A stretch of 64,000 nt of DNA from Oleispirillum sp965228165. Lineage in GTDB: Bacteria; Pseudomonadota; Alphaproteobacteria; Rhodospirillales; Rhodospirillaceae. Position 1 is the stretch's first letter, and the number at the start of each line of letters is the position of its first letter. Positions 46,993 through 55,602 of the stretch are shown here, piece after piece. Where the stretch lies: positions 806,001 through 870,000 of the forward strand of contig CBDDHB010000003.1 of the NCBI GenBank assembly GCA_965228165.1, read 5' to 3'. Below the pieces are notes generated by a model, which was not told where the DNA came from, searched no databases, and worked only from the letters and a program-made list of their open reading frames with translations. A program made the translations under genes and the position numbers.

Positions 46993-48771
46993 ATGGCGAT
47001 GACGATGCGAAACCGGCGGCGCGTGGCGCTGCTTTCCTGCCTGCTGGGCGGGTTGTCGGCGACGGCCTGGGGGCAGACCTTCGGCGACGCGCCGTTGCCG
47101 CTGTTTCCCGGATCGGACACCCCGGTCGCGCCCGCGCCGTCGCAAAAGCCGAGCAGCACGCCGTTCGGCATCTCCATCGGCGGCCTGTCCGACGTCGACG
47201 TCGAAGCGGTGGGGCTTCTCTCCTCCTCCGCCGTCGAACCCTGGAATCGCGACCTCGGCGTCGACGTCTGGTTCGGCCTGACCCGCGCCACCGCCCGGGA
47301 ACGGGTCCGCGCCCTGCCCCCCGCCCCGGTTTCCCCGGCGGCGCGCGGCATGATCCGGCAATTGTTGCTGACCGCCGCCGCGCCGCTGGCGGTGGCGGGC
47401 GCCCCCGCCGCTCCCGGCGCCCTGACCGCGTCGCGGCTGGAGGCCCTGCTCGCCTCCGGCCTGGCGGATGACGCGCTCGCCCTGGCGGCGGCGGCGCCGC
47501 GCGCCGTCTGGAACGAGGACGTGGTGCGCGCGGCGGCCCGCGCGGGATGGCTGGCGGGCGACGCCAAGACCGCCTGCGCCCATGTGGACGACGGCCTGCA
47601 ACGATTCGACGCGCCCTTCTGGGGCAAGATGAACGCGGTCTGTAGGGCGGTTCTGGGCGACCTCGACAAGGCGCGGCTGAACGTCTCCCTGCTTGAGGAA
47701 ATCGGCGCGGTGGACGCGGCCTTCCGCCCGATCGCCGACCGCATCCAGGGACGTGGCAAGCTGTCCTTGGCGGAACTGCCCGAAGGCGCCGACATCTTCG
47801 AGGCGGCGGCCTTGACCCTCCTCGGGGCGAAGCTGCCCGAGGGCCTGCCTCTCGCCGCCAAACCGTGGTTGGCGCGCCTTGTCGCCGCCGCCGACGGCCC
47901 GGTCGGCGACGGCCAACTGGCGGTCGTCGAACAGGGTTTGCGGCGCGGCGTGGTCTCCGCCGCCCTGGCCGCGAAGGCGCTGGAGCGGGTGAAGTTCGCC
48001 AAGGCCGACCTCGACGCCGCGAAGGCCTTGAAGGCGGATGCCGCCGGGGCGCGCGGCCGCGCCCTCCATTGGCAGACCTTGAAGGAAACCGGGTCCGCCC
48101 CGGCCAAGGCCGAGATCATGGCGCGGATGTTCGCCGCCGCCCGCGCCGACCGTTCCGCCCGCGCCGCGCTGGCGGTGCTTCTCGCCAAGCCCCTGGCCGA
48201 CATCGCCGCCGATCCGGCGGCGGCCTGGCTGGCGGGCGACGCCGCCCGTGCCGCCCTGTGGACCGGCGACTGGACGGCGGCGCGGCGCTGGGCCGACCTG
48301 GCCCTGCGCAACGCCGGGGCCTCGGACGAGGCGCGCCGCGTCGCCGCGTCGCTGCGCCCGCTGATCCACCTGATCGACGCCCCCGCCGCCGCGCAGTCCC
48401 GCGCCCAGGTCGGTGCGCCGCCGATCCCCGACGACCTGACGGCGGAGGTTCGGGATCGCCTGTTCGGCCTCTATCACGCCTTCGCCCTGCCGGTCTCCGA
48501 CGCCGACTGGAAGACCGCCCTGGCCGCCCCGGCGGCGGCGGCGGAAGGCGCTTCGCCCTCGCCGCTGCTGCTGGCCGCCGGCGACGACGCGGCGGCGCGC
48601 GGCGCGATCGGCCTGACCCTCTCCCTTGCCGCGCAGGCCCTGGCCTCGGGCGGCGACGCGCCCCCGGCGGCGGAGGCGGCGGAGCGCGTCGTCCGGGCTC
48701 TGCTTAAGGCCGGGGCGGTGGACTGGGCGAAACGCGTCGCGGTGGAAAGCCTTCTCGCCGCCGGATACTGA
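46993..48771 (+). CDS. Large exported protein of unknown function
   Basis: A 592-residue protein with a signal-like N-terminus (RRRVALLSCLLGGLSATAWG) and cleavage near residue 27. The rest is alanine-rich and strongly helical, resembling helical repeat scaffolds of TPR-like length, without a motif I can name. An adjacent small membrane protein and xerD follow each other in what looks like one operon. Start is uncertain among ATG 46993, 46999 and 47005. Confidence 0.65.
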   Translation: MAMTMRNRRRVALLSCLLGGLSATAWGQTFGDAPLPLFPGSDTPVAPAPSQKPSSTPFGISIGGLSDVDVEAVGLLSSSAVEPWNRDLGVDVWFGLTRATARERVRALPPAPVSPAARGMIRQLLLTAAAPLAVAGAPAAPGALTASRLEALLASGLADDALALAAAAPRAVWNEDVVRAAARAGWLAGDAKTACAHVDDGLQRFDAPFWGKMNAVCRAVLGDLDKARLNVSLLEEIGAVDAAFRPIADRIQGRGKLSLAELPEGADIFEAAALTLLGAKLPEGLPLAAKPWLARLVAAADGPVGDGQLAVVEQGLRRGVVSAALAAKALERVKFAKADLDAAKALKADAAGARGRALHWQTLKETGSAPAKAEIMARMFAAARADRSARAALAVLLAKPLADIAADPAAAWLAGDAARAALWTGDWTAARRWADLALRNAGASDEARRVAASLRPLIHLIDAPAAAQSRAQVGAPPIPDDLTAEVRDRLFGLYHAFALPVSDADWKTALAAPAAAAEGASPSPLLLAAGDDAAARGAIGLTLSLAAQALASGGDAPPAAEAAERVVRALLKAGAVDWAKRVAVESLLAAGY

Positions 48772-48785
48772 CCGGACGGAACGCC

Positions 48786-49685
48786 GTGGCGCGCGAAGCC
48801 GAATCCTTCCTGGAAATGATGCGCGCCGAACGCGGCGCCTCGCCACGCACCATCGACGCCTATCGCCGCGACCTCGACGACCTTGCGGCCTTCCTGAAGA
48901 AAGAACCGGCGGAGGCTTCGGGCGCGGACCTGAAGGCCTACCTGCGCGGCCTGATGGGGCGCGGCTTTTCGCCGCGCACCCAGGCGCGGCGGCTGTCCGC
49001 CATCCGGCAGTTCTTCCTGTTCCTCCAGGCGGAGGGCTGGCGCGCCGACAATCCCGCCCGCCTGCTGGACTCGCCGCGCCTCGGGCGGCCGCTGCCGAAG
49101 TACCTGTCGGAGGACGAGGTCGCCCGTCTGCTCGACGCGGCGCGCGCCCTGCCCGGCATCCACGGACTGCGCACCGTCGCCCTGCTGGAAGTGATCTACG
49201 CCACCGGCCTGCGGGTTTCGGAACTCGTCGGCCTGCCTTTTTCGGCGGTCGCCCGCGATCCCGAGGTTCTGCTGGTCTCCGGCAAGGGCGGCAAGGAGCG
49301 CGCCGTTCCCCTGACCCAGGCGGCGCGCGCCGCGCTGTCCGCCTATCTGGCGCGGCGAGCGGAAGCGACGCGCGGCATCCGGGGCGGCGCGCGCTGGGCC
49401 TTTCCCGGTCCGGGACGGCAGGGACACCTGACCCGCGACGGATTCGCCAAGGCGCTGAAGACCCTGGCGGCGCGGGCCGGGGTTTCCCCGTCCAAGGTGT
49501 CGCCGCACGTGATGCGGCACTCCTTCGCCTCGCACCTTCTGGCGCACGGCGCGGATTTGCGGGCGGTGCAGGGGATGCTCGGCCATGCCGACATCGCCAC
49601 CACCCAGATCTACACCCACGTCCTGGAGGACCGCCTGCGCGGCCTGGTCAAATCCGCCCACCCGCTGGCCAAGCTGAAATTGTAG
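48786..49685 (+). CDS. xerD: Tyrosine recombinase XerD
   Basis: A 299-residue tyrosine recombinase that resolves chromosome dimers at dif. The N-terminal SAM-like domain (EAESFLEMMRAERGASPRTIDAYRRDL) is followed by the catalytic domain: R143 (ATGLRVSEL), the lysine in SGKGGKER, H241 and R244 (HVMRHSFASH), H267 and Y276 (ATTQIYTHV). The XerD type, not a mobile integrase, is inferred from full motif agreement and the housekeeping setting. The stop is 15 bases before a strong terminator. Confidence 0.88.
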   Translation: MAREAESFLEMMRAERGASPRTIDAYRRDLDDLAAFLKKEPAEASGADLKAYLRGLMGRGFSPRTQARRLSAIRQFFLFLQAEGWRADNPARLLDSPRLGRPLPKYLSEDEVARLLDAARALPGIHGLRTVALLEVIYATGLRVSELVGLPFSAVARDPEVLLVSGKGGKERAVPLTQAARAALSAYLARRAEATRGIRGGARWAFPGPGRQGHLTRDGFAKALKTLAARAGVSPSKVSPHVMRHSFASHLLAHGADLRAVQGMLGHADIATTQIYTHVLEDRLRGLVKSAHPLAKLKL

Positions 49686-49700
49686 CTGGCGCCGCAACGG

Positions 49701-49740
49701 CGAAAGGGCGTCCCCGGTTCCGGGGACGCCCTTTCGGTTT
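49701..49740. terminator. Terminator between xerD and rpmB
   Basis: A 17-base perfect inverted repeat (CGAAAGGGCGTCCCCGG and its complement) with a TT loop, in a convergent gap. GGTTT follows on the plus strand. It can end both transcripts. Confidence 0.75.
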
Positions 49741-49757
49741 GGCGCGAAGACGACGCT

Positions 49758-50060
49758 TTACGCGGCCTGCTCTTCCTTGGCGGCCAAGGCCTTCTTCAGG
49801 CGACGCTTCACCTTCAGGGCCTCTTCCGGCAGCTTGACGTCCGAAGTGCCGAGCAGAAAGGCGTCGAGACCGCCGTTGTGTTCGACCGTACGCAGGCCGT
49901 TCACCGAGAGGCGCAGACGCACCGGAACCCCCAGGCCTTCGCTGATCAGCGAGATTTCCTGAAGATTGGGCAGAAAGCGACGACGGGTCTTGTTGTTGGC
50001 GTGACTGACGTTGTTGCCGGTCTGCACACCCTTACCCGTGATGGCGCAACGACGAGCCAT
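49758..50060 (-). CDS. rpmB: 50S ribosomal protein L28
   Basis: A 100-residue ribosomal protein. The N-terminal RRCAITGKGVQTGNNVSHANNKTRRRFLPNLQ is the L28 hallmark. The C-terminal 35 residues are a longer, Lys/Ala-rich extension common in alphaproteobacteria. It is alone on its strand between xerD and cheZ. ATG 50060 is fixed by homology. Confidence 0.95.
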   Translation of the reverse strand: MARRCAITGKGVQTGNNVSHANNKTRRRFLPNLQEISLISEGLGVPVRLRLSVNGLRTVEHNGGLDAFLLGTSDVKLPEEALKVKRRLKKALAAKEEQAA

Positions 50061-50207
50061 GACAGCATTCCTTCCGAAGAAAATGTAACGTCCGCAAGAG
50101 GCCGTGGTTCTACAGGGCGGTGCGGAACACGTCAAGAAAAAACGATGCCCGGCGCGGGGTCCGCCCCGGGCCTACCCGAACAGCTTGTCGATATCGCTTT
50201 GCGACAC

Positions 50208-50777
50208 CTACCCCACCGGCGCCGCGACCATGTCGGTGCCCTTGAGCAGACGGTCGACGTCGTCCTGCGACACCCCTTCCCCCGCCAGTTGCGGGCCGTT
50301 GAGCAACGCCTTGTCGGCATCGACCGGCGCGGCCTCGGCCTGGGTGGCCGCCAGTTCGTCGCGGCCCCACATGCCGATCAGGGCGTTGACCCGTTCCTCG
50401 ACGAATTTCAGCGAGCGCACCACCTTGGTGATGCGCTGGCCGGTGATGTCCTGGAACGAGCAGGCGGTGAAGATCTCCCCCGTATGCTCGTCCACCTTGC
50501 CCAGGATGGAGACGACCTCGGCGTCGGCGGTCCGGGCGCGCGCCCGGCCCACCAGATCGGCGATCGCCTCGACGTTCTCCATGATCGAGTTGGTGGCGGA
50601 TTCGGTATGCTCGACGATGGCGTCGAGTTCGTCGCTCATCTGGTTGAAGCGGTCCTTGCCCTCGCCTGGGCGGCGGATCGCCGCGATCTCGCGCCGAATT
50701 TTCTGGATGTGCTCGAACAGGCCCAACAATTCGCCCTTAAGAACATCCACGTCCTTGTTGCTGGGAATCCTGGACAT
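50208..50777 (-). CDS. cheZ: Chemotaxis protein phosphatase CheZ
   Basis: A 189-residue CheZ that dephosphorylates CheY-P. The catalytic segment SFQDITGQRI gives D110 and Q114. The long helical pair covers 10-140. Its C-terminus holds VSQDDVDRLL, the CheY-docking-like motif (residues 169-178). The reading frame then meets TAG at 50208-50210; in-frame sequence beyond it encodes VSQSDIDKLFG before another TAG at 50172-50174. No other chemotaxis gene is near. Confidence 0.87.
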   Translation of the reverse strand: MSRIPSNKDVDVLKGELLGLFEHIQKIRREIAAIRRPGEGKDRFNQMSDELDAIVEHTESATNSIMENVEAIADLVGRARARTADAEVVSILGKVDEHTGEIFTACSFQDITGQRITKVVRSLKFVEERVNALIGMWGRDELAATQAEAAPVDADKALLNGPQLAGEGVSQDDVDRLLKGTDMVAAPVG

Positions 50778-50817
50778 CGTTTTCCGTTCCTTGCCGAATC
50801 GCCACCACCCGAAGACC

Positions 50818-51855
50818 TCAGGGTCGGTAGCTGCCCTTGACGAACGCTTCCATCATCGCCTTCGCGGCGGATGACGGAGTCGCCCGCGAGTGCGCCACCT
50901 CGCCCTCCAGATCGCCGACCATGCTGTTGACCGCCGGATGGGCGCGCAGGGCCTCCATCAGATTATCGCCGACCTCGGACCACATCCAGTCGCGCGCCTG
51001 CGACATCCGCCGCTTTTCGAACGCCCCTGCCTCGGTCATCACGTCCTTGAAGTCGTTCAGGGTCTCCCACACCGTATCGACGCCGCGGTTCTCCACCGAC
51101 GACACCTTGAGCACCGGGGGAATCCACTTGGAGGTGGAGGGATAGAGCAGGGTCAAGGCGTTCTGATAGGACCCCTTGGCGCGATCGGCGGCGCGTTCCA
51201 GGTCGCCGTCGGCCTTGTTGACCACCAGCACGTCGGCAAGCTCGACGATGCCCTTCTTGATCCCCTGCAACTCGTCGCCGCCGCCCGGCACCAGGACCAG
51301 AACGAAGACGTCGGTCATCCGCGCCACCGCGATTTCCGACTGCCCGACACCCACCGTCTCGACCAGGATGATGTCGTAGCCCGCCGCCTCGCAGATCAGC
51401 ATCGCCTCGCGGGTGCGGCGCGCCACGCCGCCCAGGGTGCAGCCGGAGGGAGTCGGCCGGATATAGGCGTTGGGATTGGTCGCCAGATGCTCCATGCGGG
51501 TCTTGTCGCCCAGGATCGAGCCCTTGGTCTTCGGGCTGGAGGGATCGATCGCCAGAACCGCGATGCGGTGCCCCTGCCCGGTGACGTAGGTGCCGAAGGC
51601 CTCGGTGAAGGTGGACTTGCCCGCGCCGGGGACCCCGGACAGACCGATCCGCAAGGACTTTCCGGTATGCGGCAGAAGCTTGGTCAGCAACTGGTCGGCG
51701 ATTTCGCGATGATCGTGGCGCTGCGATTCGATCAGAGTGATCGCGCGCGCCAAATGCAGCGTGTTCGCGGCCAGAACGCCTTCGTAAAGTTCGTCAACGT
51801 CGTACTGCGGTCCGGCTTGCCGTTCCACCATCCGTGTCATGGTCTGCGTCGTCAC
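50818..51855 (-). CDS. meaB: Methylmalonyl-CoA mutase-associated GTPase MeaB
   Basis: A 345-residue G3E GTPase that protects and reloads the B12 cofactor of methylmalonyl-CoA mutase. P loop GLSGVPGAGKSTF is near residue 70, with base-recognition region VVNKADGD and the motif ETVGVGQSE. It is located 1.4 kb downstream of mcm on the same strand, with two other genes between. It is separated by 11 bases from the upstream hypothetical gene's stop. Confidence 0.95.
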   Translation of the reverse strand: MTTQTMTRMVERQAGPQYDVDELYEGVLAANTLHLARAITLIESQRHDHREIADQLLTKLLPHTGKSLRIGLSGVPGAGKSTFTEAFGTYVTGQGHRIAVLAIDPSSPKTKGSILGDKTRMEHLATNPNAYIRPTPSGCTLGGVARRTREAMLICEAAGYDIILVETVGVGQSEIAVARMTDVFVLVLVPGGGDELQGIKKGIVELADVLVVNKADGDLERAADRAKGSYQNALTLLYPSTSKWIPPVLKVSSVENRGVDTVWETLNDFKDVMTEAGAFEKRRMSQARDWMWSEVGDNLMEALRAHPAVNSMVGDLEGEVAHSRATPSSAAKAMMEAFVKGSYRP

Positions 51856-51866
51856 GGTACTTCCCC

Positions 51867-52271
51867 TTATGTCTTGGGCCTCTCGTTGAAAAACGCCTGC
51901 ATCGCGGCATCGGCGAGCTTCCGCCGCGTCCGATCGTCGAGTCCGGCCAGAACGGCTTGTTTTTCCTTGTGCAGCGCCATGGCCCGGCGAATCAGTTCGG
52001 CCCGCCCGATCGAAGGGTCAAGGCGCTCCGGCCCCCTCGGGCGCTCCTCCGTCCGGTTGATGCCCTCCGCCCGAGCGATGCGCGTCGCCGCGGCCGTCGC
52101 CGCTTCGACCGTTTCCTCGTCGGACATCGGTTCGGGCGAAGAAAAATCCCCGGACTGCGGTCCCCGCCGCAGCGCCGAGTGATAGGCATCCATCTTCTCG
52201 CGCGCTTCCTTCGACATGAACAGCCGAAGCAGGGCATTTCGGAGCCAACTCATATCCGCAACTGACGCCAT
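51867..52271 (-). CDS. Conserved hypothetical protein
   Basis: A 134-residue hydrophilic protein with no domain I recognise. The start MSWLRNALLRLFMSKEAREKM and a central Ser/Pro/Glu stretch are followed by RAELIRRAMALHKEKQAVLAGLDDRTRRKLADAAMQAFF, a predicted helix pair. It is the gene before meaB, 11 bases apart, so it may be linked to the mutase by position. ATG 52253 is an alternative start. Confidence 0.6.
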   Translation of the reverse strand: MASVADMSWLRNALLRLFMSKEAREKMDAYHSALRRGPQSGDFSSPEPMSDEETVEAATAAATRIARAEGINRTEERPRGPERLDPSIGRAELIRRAMALHKEKQAVLAGLDDRTRRKLADAAMQAFFNERPKT

Positions 52272-52345
52272 ACGCTCTGGAACGGGCCGGGCGAGTGTAG
52301 CACGTTCGCCCGGCCCGCCAACCTTTTTGTCTGGGAATCACAGGG

Positions 52346-53083
52346 TCAGAGCGGCTGAAACAGCGCGCCTTCGCCCGCCGCCGGGCGGGACAAGGCGCCA
52401 CCGGGGATCACACCCCGTCGGGTGGGGCGGAGGCGGCGGCGAATTTCGCCGACCAACCACGCCGCAAGAGGGGCGGCGGGAATCACCGGGTTGGCGGCGA
52501 AGTCGGCTTGCGGGATGTCCAGGGCGGCATCGATCCGCGCCATCGCGTCGTCGCCGCCGTCGGCCTCGCGCGCCGCCGTCCAGATGCTGGCGAGCGCCAG
52601 ATGCTCCGTCAGCGCCACCGTCTGCGACGCTTCCGTGCGAAGCCCGGAGGCGCGGCGCGCCGCCTCCGTCACCGCGATCGCCGCGGCGACCGCCTCGTCC
52701 TCGATCCGCGCCACCGCCGCCTGCCGCCGCCGCCGCAGGGCCGCCAGCAGCAGCGCCAGCGCGGAAAGAGCCGCCAACAAGGCCGCCAGCAGCAGCAACC
52801 CCGCCTCGGATTGACGGGTCTCGAACAAATACGCCGCCACGCCGATGGCGGTGGCGGCGATCGCGGCGGCGATCAGGGCGACGGCGCGGCGCCACCAGAC
52901 CTCGGCAAGGAAATAGCCGATCGGCGCGACCATGCCGTAAACCATGCCGAGGATCAGAAAGGCGGTATCCCGGGGACCGGGCAGGACGCCGGAGGCCACG
53001 ACCTGAACGGCGGGGGTCAGGACCGCGACGGAGATCAGCGCGGCCAGAACCAGAACCACGATTTCGCCCAGGATGCGTTGCAT
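52346..53083 (-). CDS. Multi-pass membrane protein of unknown function
   Basis: A 245-residue protein with about four membrane helices in the first 115 residues (EIVVLVLAALISVAVL; FLILGMVYGMVAPIGYFLAE; AVALIAAAIAATAIGVAAY; LLLLAALLAALSALALLLAAL), then a cytosolic Ala-rich helical part to 245. No motif is recognised. It lies between mcm and the hypothetical gene before meaB on the same strand. Confidence 0.6.
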   Translation of the reverse strand: MQRILGEIVVLVLAALISVAVLTPAVQVVASGVLPGPRDTAFLILGMVYGMVAPIGYFLAEVWWRRAVALIAAAIAATAIGVAAYLFETRQSEAGLLLLAALLAALSALALLLAALRRRRQAAVARIEDEAVAAAIAVTEAARRASGLRTEASQTVALTEHLALASIWTAAREADGGDDAMARIDAALDIPQADFAANPVIPAAPLAAWLVGEIRRRLRPTRRGVIPGGALSRPAAGEGALFQPL

Positions 53084-53161
53084 GGCGTCTCCCGTGCCGG
53101 ATGCGTCGTCCTGCCGATACTGCCATCCCGGGCGGCCGCGCCGCAGTGACGCCGGTCACGC

Positions 53162-53191
53162 AAAAAAAAGCACCGGGCCGAAGCCCGGTGC
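53162..53191 (-). terminator. Terminator downstream of mcm
   Basis: On the minus strand a perfect 9-base stem (GCACCGGGC paired with GCCCGGTGC) with a four-base loop is followed by eight T. It lies 31 bases after the mcm stop and isolates mcm from the membrane gene below. Confidence 0.85.
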
Positions 53192-53221
53192 TCTGTGCAT
53201 CGTTTCCGTTACCGGAAGCGA

Positions 53222-55381
53222 TTATTCGGCGGCGCAACCGCAGGGAGCGCCATTCAGGATGTCCAGCACCTTGCGGGCGCAGGTCGGCAGGTGGGTGCCG
53301 GGGCCGAACACGGCCTTGACGCCCGCCTTGAACAGGAAGTCGTAGTCCTGGGCCGGGATCACGCCGCCCACGAACACGATCGGGTTCTTCACGCCCAGAC
53401 GCTTCATCTCTTCGATCAGCGTCGGAGCCAGGGTCTTGTGACCGGCGGCCAGCGAGGAGAAACCAACCACATGGACGTCGTTTTCGACGGCCATCTTCGC
53501 GGCTTCTTCCGGGGTCTGGAACAGCGGACCGACGTCGACGTCGAAGCCCAGGTCGGCGAAGGCCGAAGCCACCACCTTCTGGCCGCGATCGTGGCCGTCC
53601 TGGCCGATCTTGGCGATCAGCATGCGCGGACGACGACCTTCCTTCGCGGCGAAGGCGTCGATGTCCTTCTTCAGGGCGTCGAACTCGGCGTCACCCTCGA
53701 AGGCGGCACCGTACACGCCGGAGACCGTGCGGATCTGGGCGTTGTAGCGGCCGACAACCTTCTCGATGGCCATCGAGATTTCGCCGACGGTGGCGCGGGC
53801 GCGGGTCGCGACGACGGCCAGGTCCAGCAGGTTGCCCTTGCCGGATTCGGTCGCCTTGGTGATCGCGTCCAGAGCCGCCTGGCAGGCCTGCTCGTCGCGG
53901 GTGGCGCGGATCTGCTTCAAGCGGGCGATCTGCGACTCGCGAACGGCGGTGTTGTCGACTTCCAGGATGTCGATCGCGTCTTCCTTGGGGAGCTTGTACT
54001 TGTTCACCCCAACGATGACTTCGGTGCCGCGGTCGATGGCGGCCTGACGGCGAGCCGCGGCCTCCTCGATCTTCAGCTTCGGCATGCCGGATTCGATCGC
54101 CTTGGCCATGCCGCCCAGTTCCGCGATCTCGTCCATCAGCTTCTGGGCTTCGGCGATCAGGGAACCGGTCAGGCTTTCGATGTAGTAGGAACCGGCCAGC
54201 GGGTCCACGGTGTGGGTGATCCGCGACTCTTCCTGCACGATGATCTGGGTGTTACGGGCGATACGGGCCGAGAACGGGGTCGGCAGCGCGATCGCTTCGT
54301 CCAGAGCGTTGGTGTGCAGGGACTGGGTGCCGCCAATCGCCGCCGCCATGCATTCGATGGTGGTGCGGATGACGTTGTTGTACGGATCCTTTTCCGCCAG
54401 CGACCAGCCAGAGGTCTGGCAGTGGGTGCGCAGGGCGAGGGAATCCGACTTCTTCGGGTTGAACTGGCTCATCACCTGCGCCCACAGATAACGGGCGGCG
54501 CGCAGCTTGGCGATTTCCATGAAGAAGTTCATGCCGATGCCGAAGAAGAACGACAGGCGCGGCGCGAAGGCGTCGACCGGCAGGCCGGTGGCGACGGCGG
54601 CCTTGGCGTATTCCAGACCATCGGCCAGGGTGAAGGCGAGTTCCTGCACCGCGGTCGCGCCGGCTTCCTGGATGTGGTAGCCGGAGATGGAGATGGAATT
54701 GAAGCGCGGCATGTTCGCCGAAGTGTAGGCGATGATGTCGGAGATGATCCGCATCGACGGGGCCGGCGGGTAGATGTAGGTGTTACGAACCATGAACTCC
54801 TTGAGGATGTCGTTCTGGATCGTACCGGCCATGTCGGTCAGCTTCACGCCGCTTTCTTCGCCCGCGACGATGTAGCCCGCGAGGATCGGAATCACCGCGC
54901 CGTTCATGGTCATCGAGACGGACATCTTGTCGAGCGGAATGCCGTCGAACAGGATCTTCATGTCTTCGATGGAATCGATCGCCACGCCGGCCTTGCCGAC
55001 GTCGCCGACGACGCGCGGATGGTCGGAGTCATAGCCGCGATGGGTGGCCAGGTCGAAGGCCACCGACACGCCCTGCTGACCGGCGGCCAGGTTGGCGCGG
55101 TAGAAGCGGTTGGATTCCTCGGCGGTGGAGAAACCGGCGTACTGACGGATCGTCCACGGACGCTGCGTGTACATGGTCGCGCGCGGGCCGCGGGTGAACG
55201 GCGGCAGGCCCGGGAAGGTGTTGATGTGTTCCAGACCTTCCAGGTCTTCGGCGGTATACAGCGGCTTAATATCGATCCCTTCCGGGGTCTTGCGGACTAG
55301 GGACTCCCAGGTCTTCCCCTTCAGGTCTTTGGTGACGGCGGTTTCCCAGGCAGCCCGGGACTGTTCGAATTTAACGGCCAT
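53222..55381 (-). CDS. mcm: Methylmalonyl-CoA mutase, large subunit
   Basis: A 719-residue adenosylcobalamin enzyme interconverting methylmalonyl-CoA and succinyl-CoA. The catalytic TIM-barrel contains ATHRGYDSDHPRVVGDVGKAGVAIDSI. The C-terminal B12 domain has the cobalt-ligand motif AKIGQDGHDRGQKVV. Length matches the single-chain alphaproteobacterial form. A clear promoter and a strong terminator make it a well-isolated unit. Its codon choices suggest high expression. Confidence 0.95.
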   Translation of the reverse strand: MAVKFEQSRAAWETAVTKDLKGKTWESLVRKTPEGIDIKPLYTAEDLEGLEHINTFPGLPPFTRGPRATMYTQRPWTIRQYAGFSTAEESNRFYRANLAAGQQGVSVAFDLATHRGYDSDHPRVVGDVGKAGVAIDSIEDMKILFDGIPLDKMSVSMTMNGAVIPILAGYIVAGEESGVKLTDMAGTIQNDILKEFMVRNTYIYPPAPSMRIISDIIAYTSANMPRFNSISISGYHIQEAGATAVQELAFTLADGLEYAKAAVATGLPVDAFAPRLSFFFGIGMNFFMEIAKLRAARYLWAQVMSQFNPKKSDSLALRTHCQTSGWSLAEKDPYNNVIRTTIECMAAAIGGTQSLHTNALDEAIALPTPFSARIARNTQIIVQEESRITHTVDPLAGSYYIESLTGSLIAEAQKLMDEIAELGGMAKAIESGMPKLKIEEAAARRQAAIDRGTEVIVGVNKYKLPKEDAIDILEVDNTAVRESQIARLKQIRATRDEQACQAALDAITKATESGKGNLLDLAVVATRARATVGEISMAIEKVVGRYNAQIRTVSGVYGAAFEGDAEFDALKKDIDAFAAKEGRRPRMLIAKIGQDGHDRGQKVVASAFADLGFDVDVGPLFQTPEEAAKMAVENDVHVVGFSSLAAGHKTLAPTLIEEMKRLGVKNPIVFVGGVIPAQDYDFLFKAGVKAVFGPGTHLPTCARKVLDILNGAPCGCAAE

Positions 55382-55450
55382 TGTGATTTCCCCTATTGAA
55401 GGTCGAACGCCCGCCGGTTTTCCGGCTTTTCGGTCGTTCGCGAGCGGCGG

Positions 55451-55478
55451 CATTATACCCGGATAGGCGGGGCTGTCT
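55451..55478 (-). promoter_or_regulatory. mcm promoter
   Basis: On the minus strand TAGACA (55473-55478), a 16-base spacer, and a perfect TATAAT (55451-55456) lie 70 bases before the mcm ATG. This is the best promoter match in the window. Confidence 0.65.
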
Positions 55479-55602
55479 ACGGAACCGGAGGCTTTTTTGC
55501 GCCCCCTCTTCACATCCCGGCCGCCGGGCGGCACACTGCCCCGGCGCGCCGCCTTGAAAGGCGCCGCGCAAGTGCCTTTATTCCATACGGAAGATCGCGG
55601 AA

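Noticed and set aside
48786..49685. XerD as a mobile-element integrase
   Set aside because: No attachment repeats, phage genes or tRNA target nearby, and the motifs and setting are those of housekeeping XerD.
53195..55300. Long plus-strand open frame opposite mcm
   Set aside because: His/Asp/Arg-rich shadow of the mutase gene; no motif and no ribosome site.
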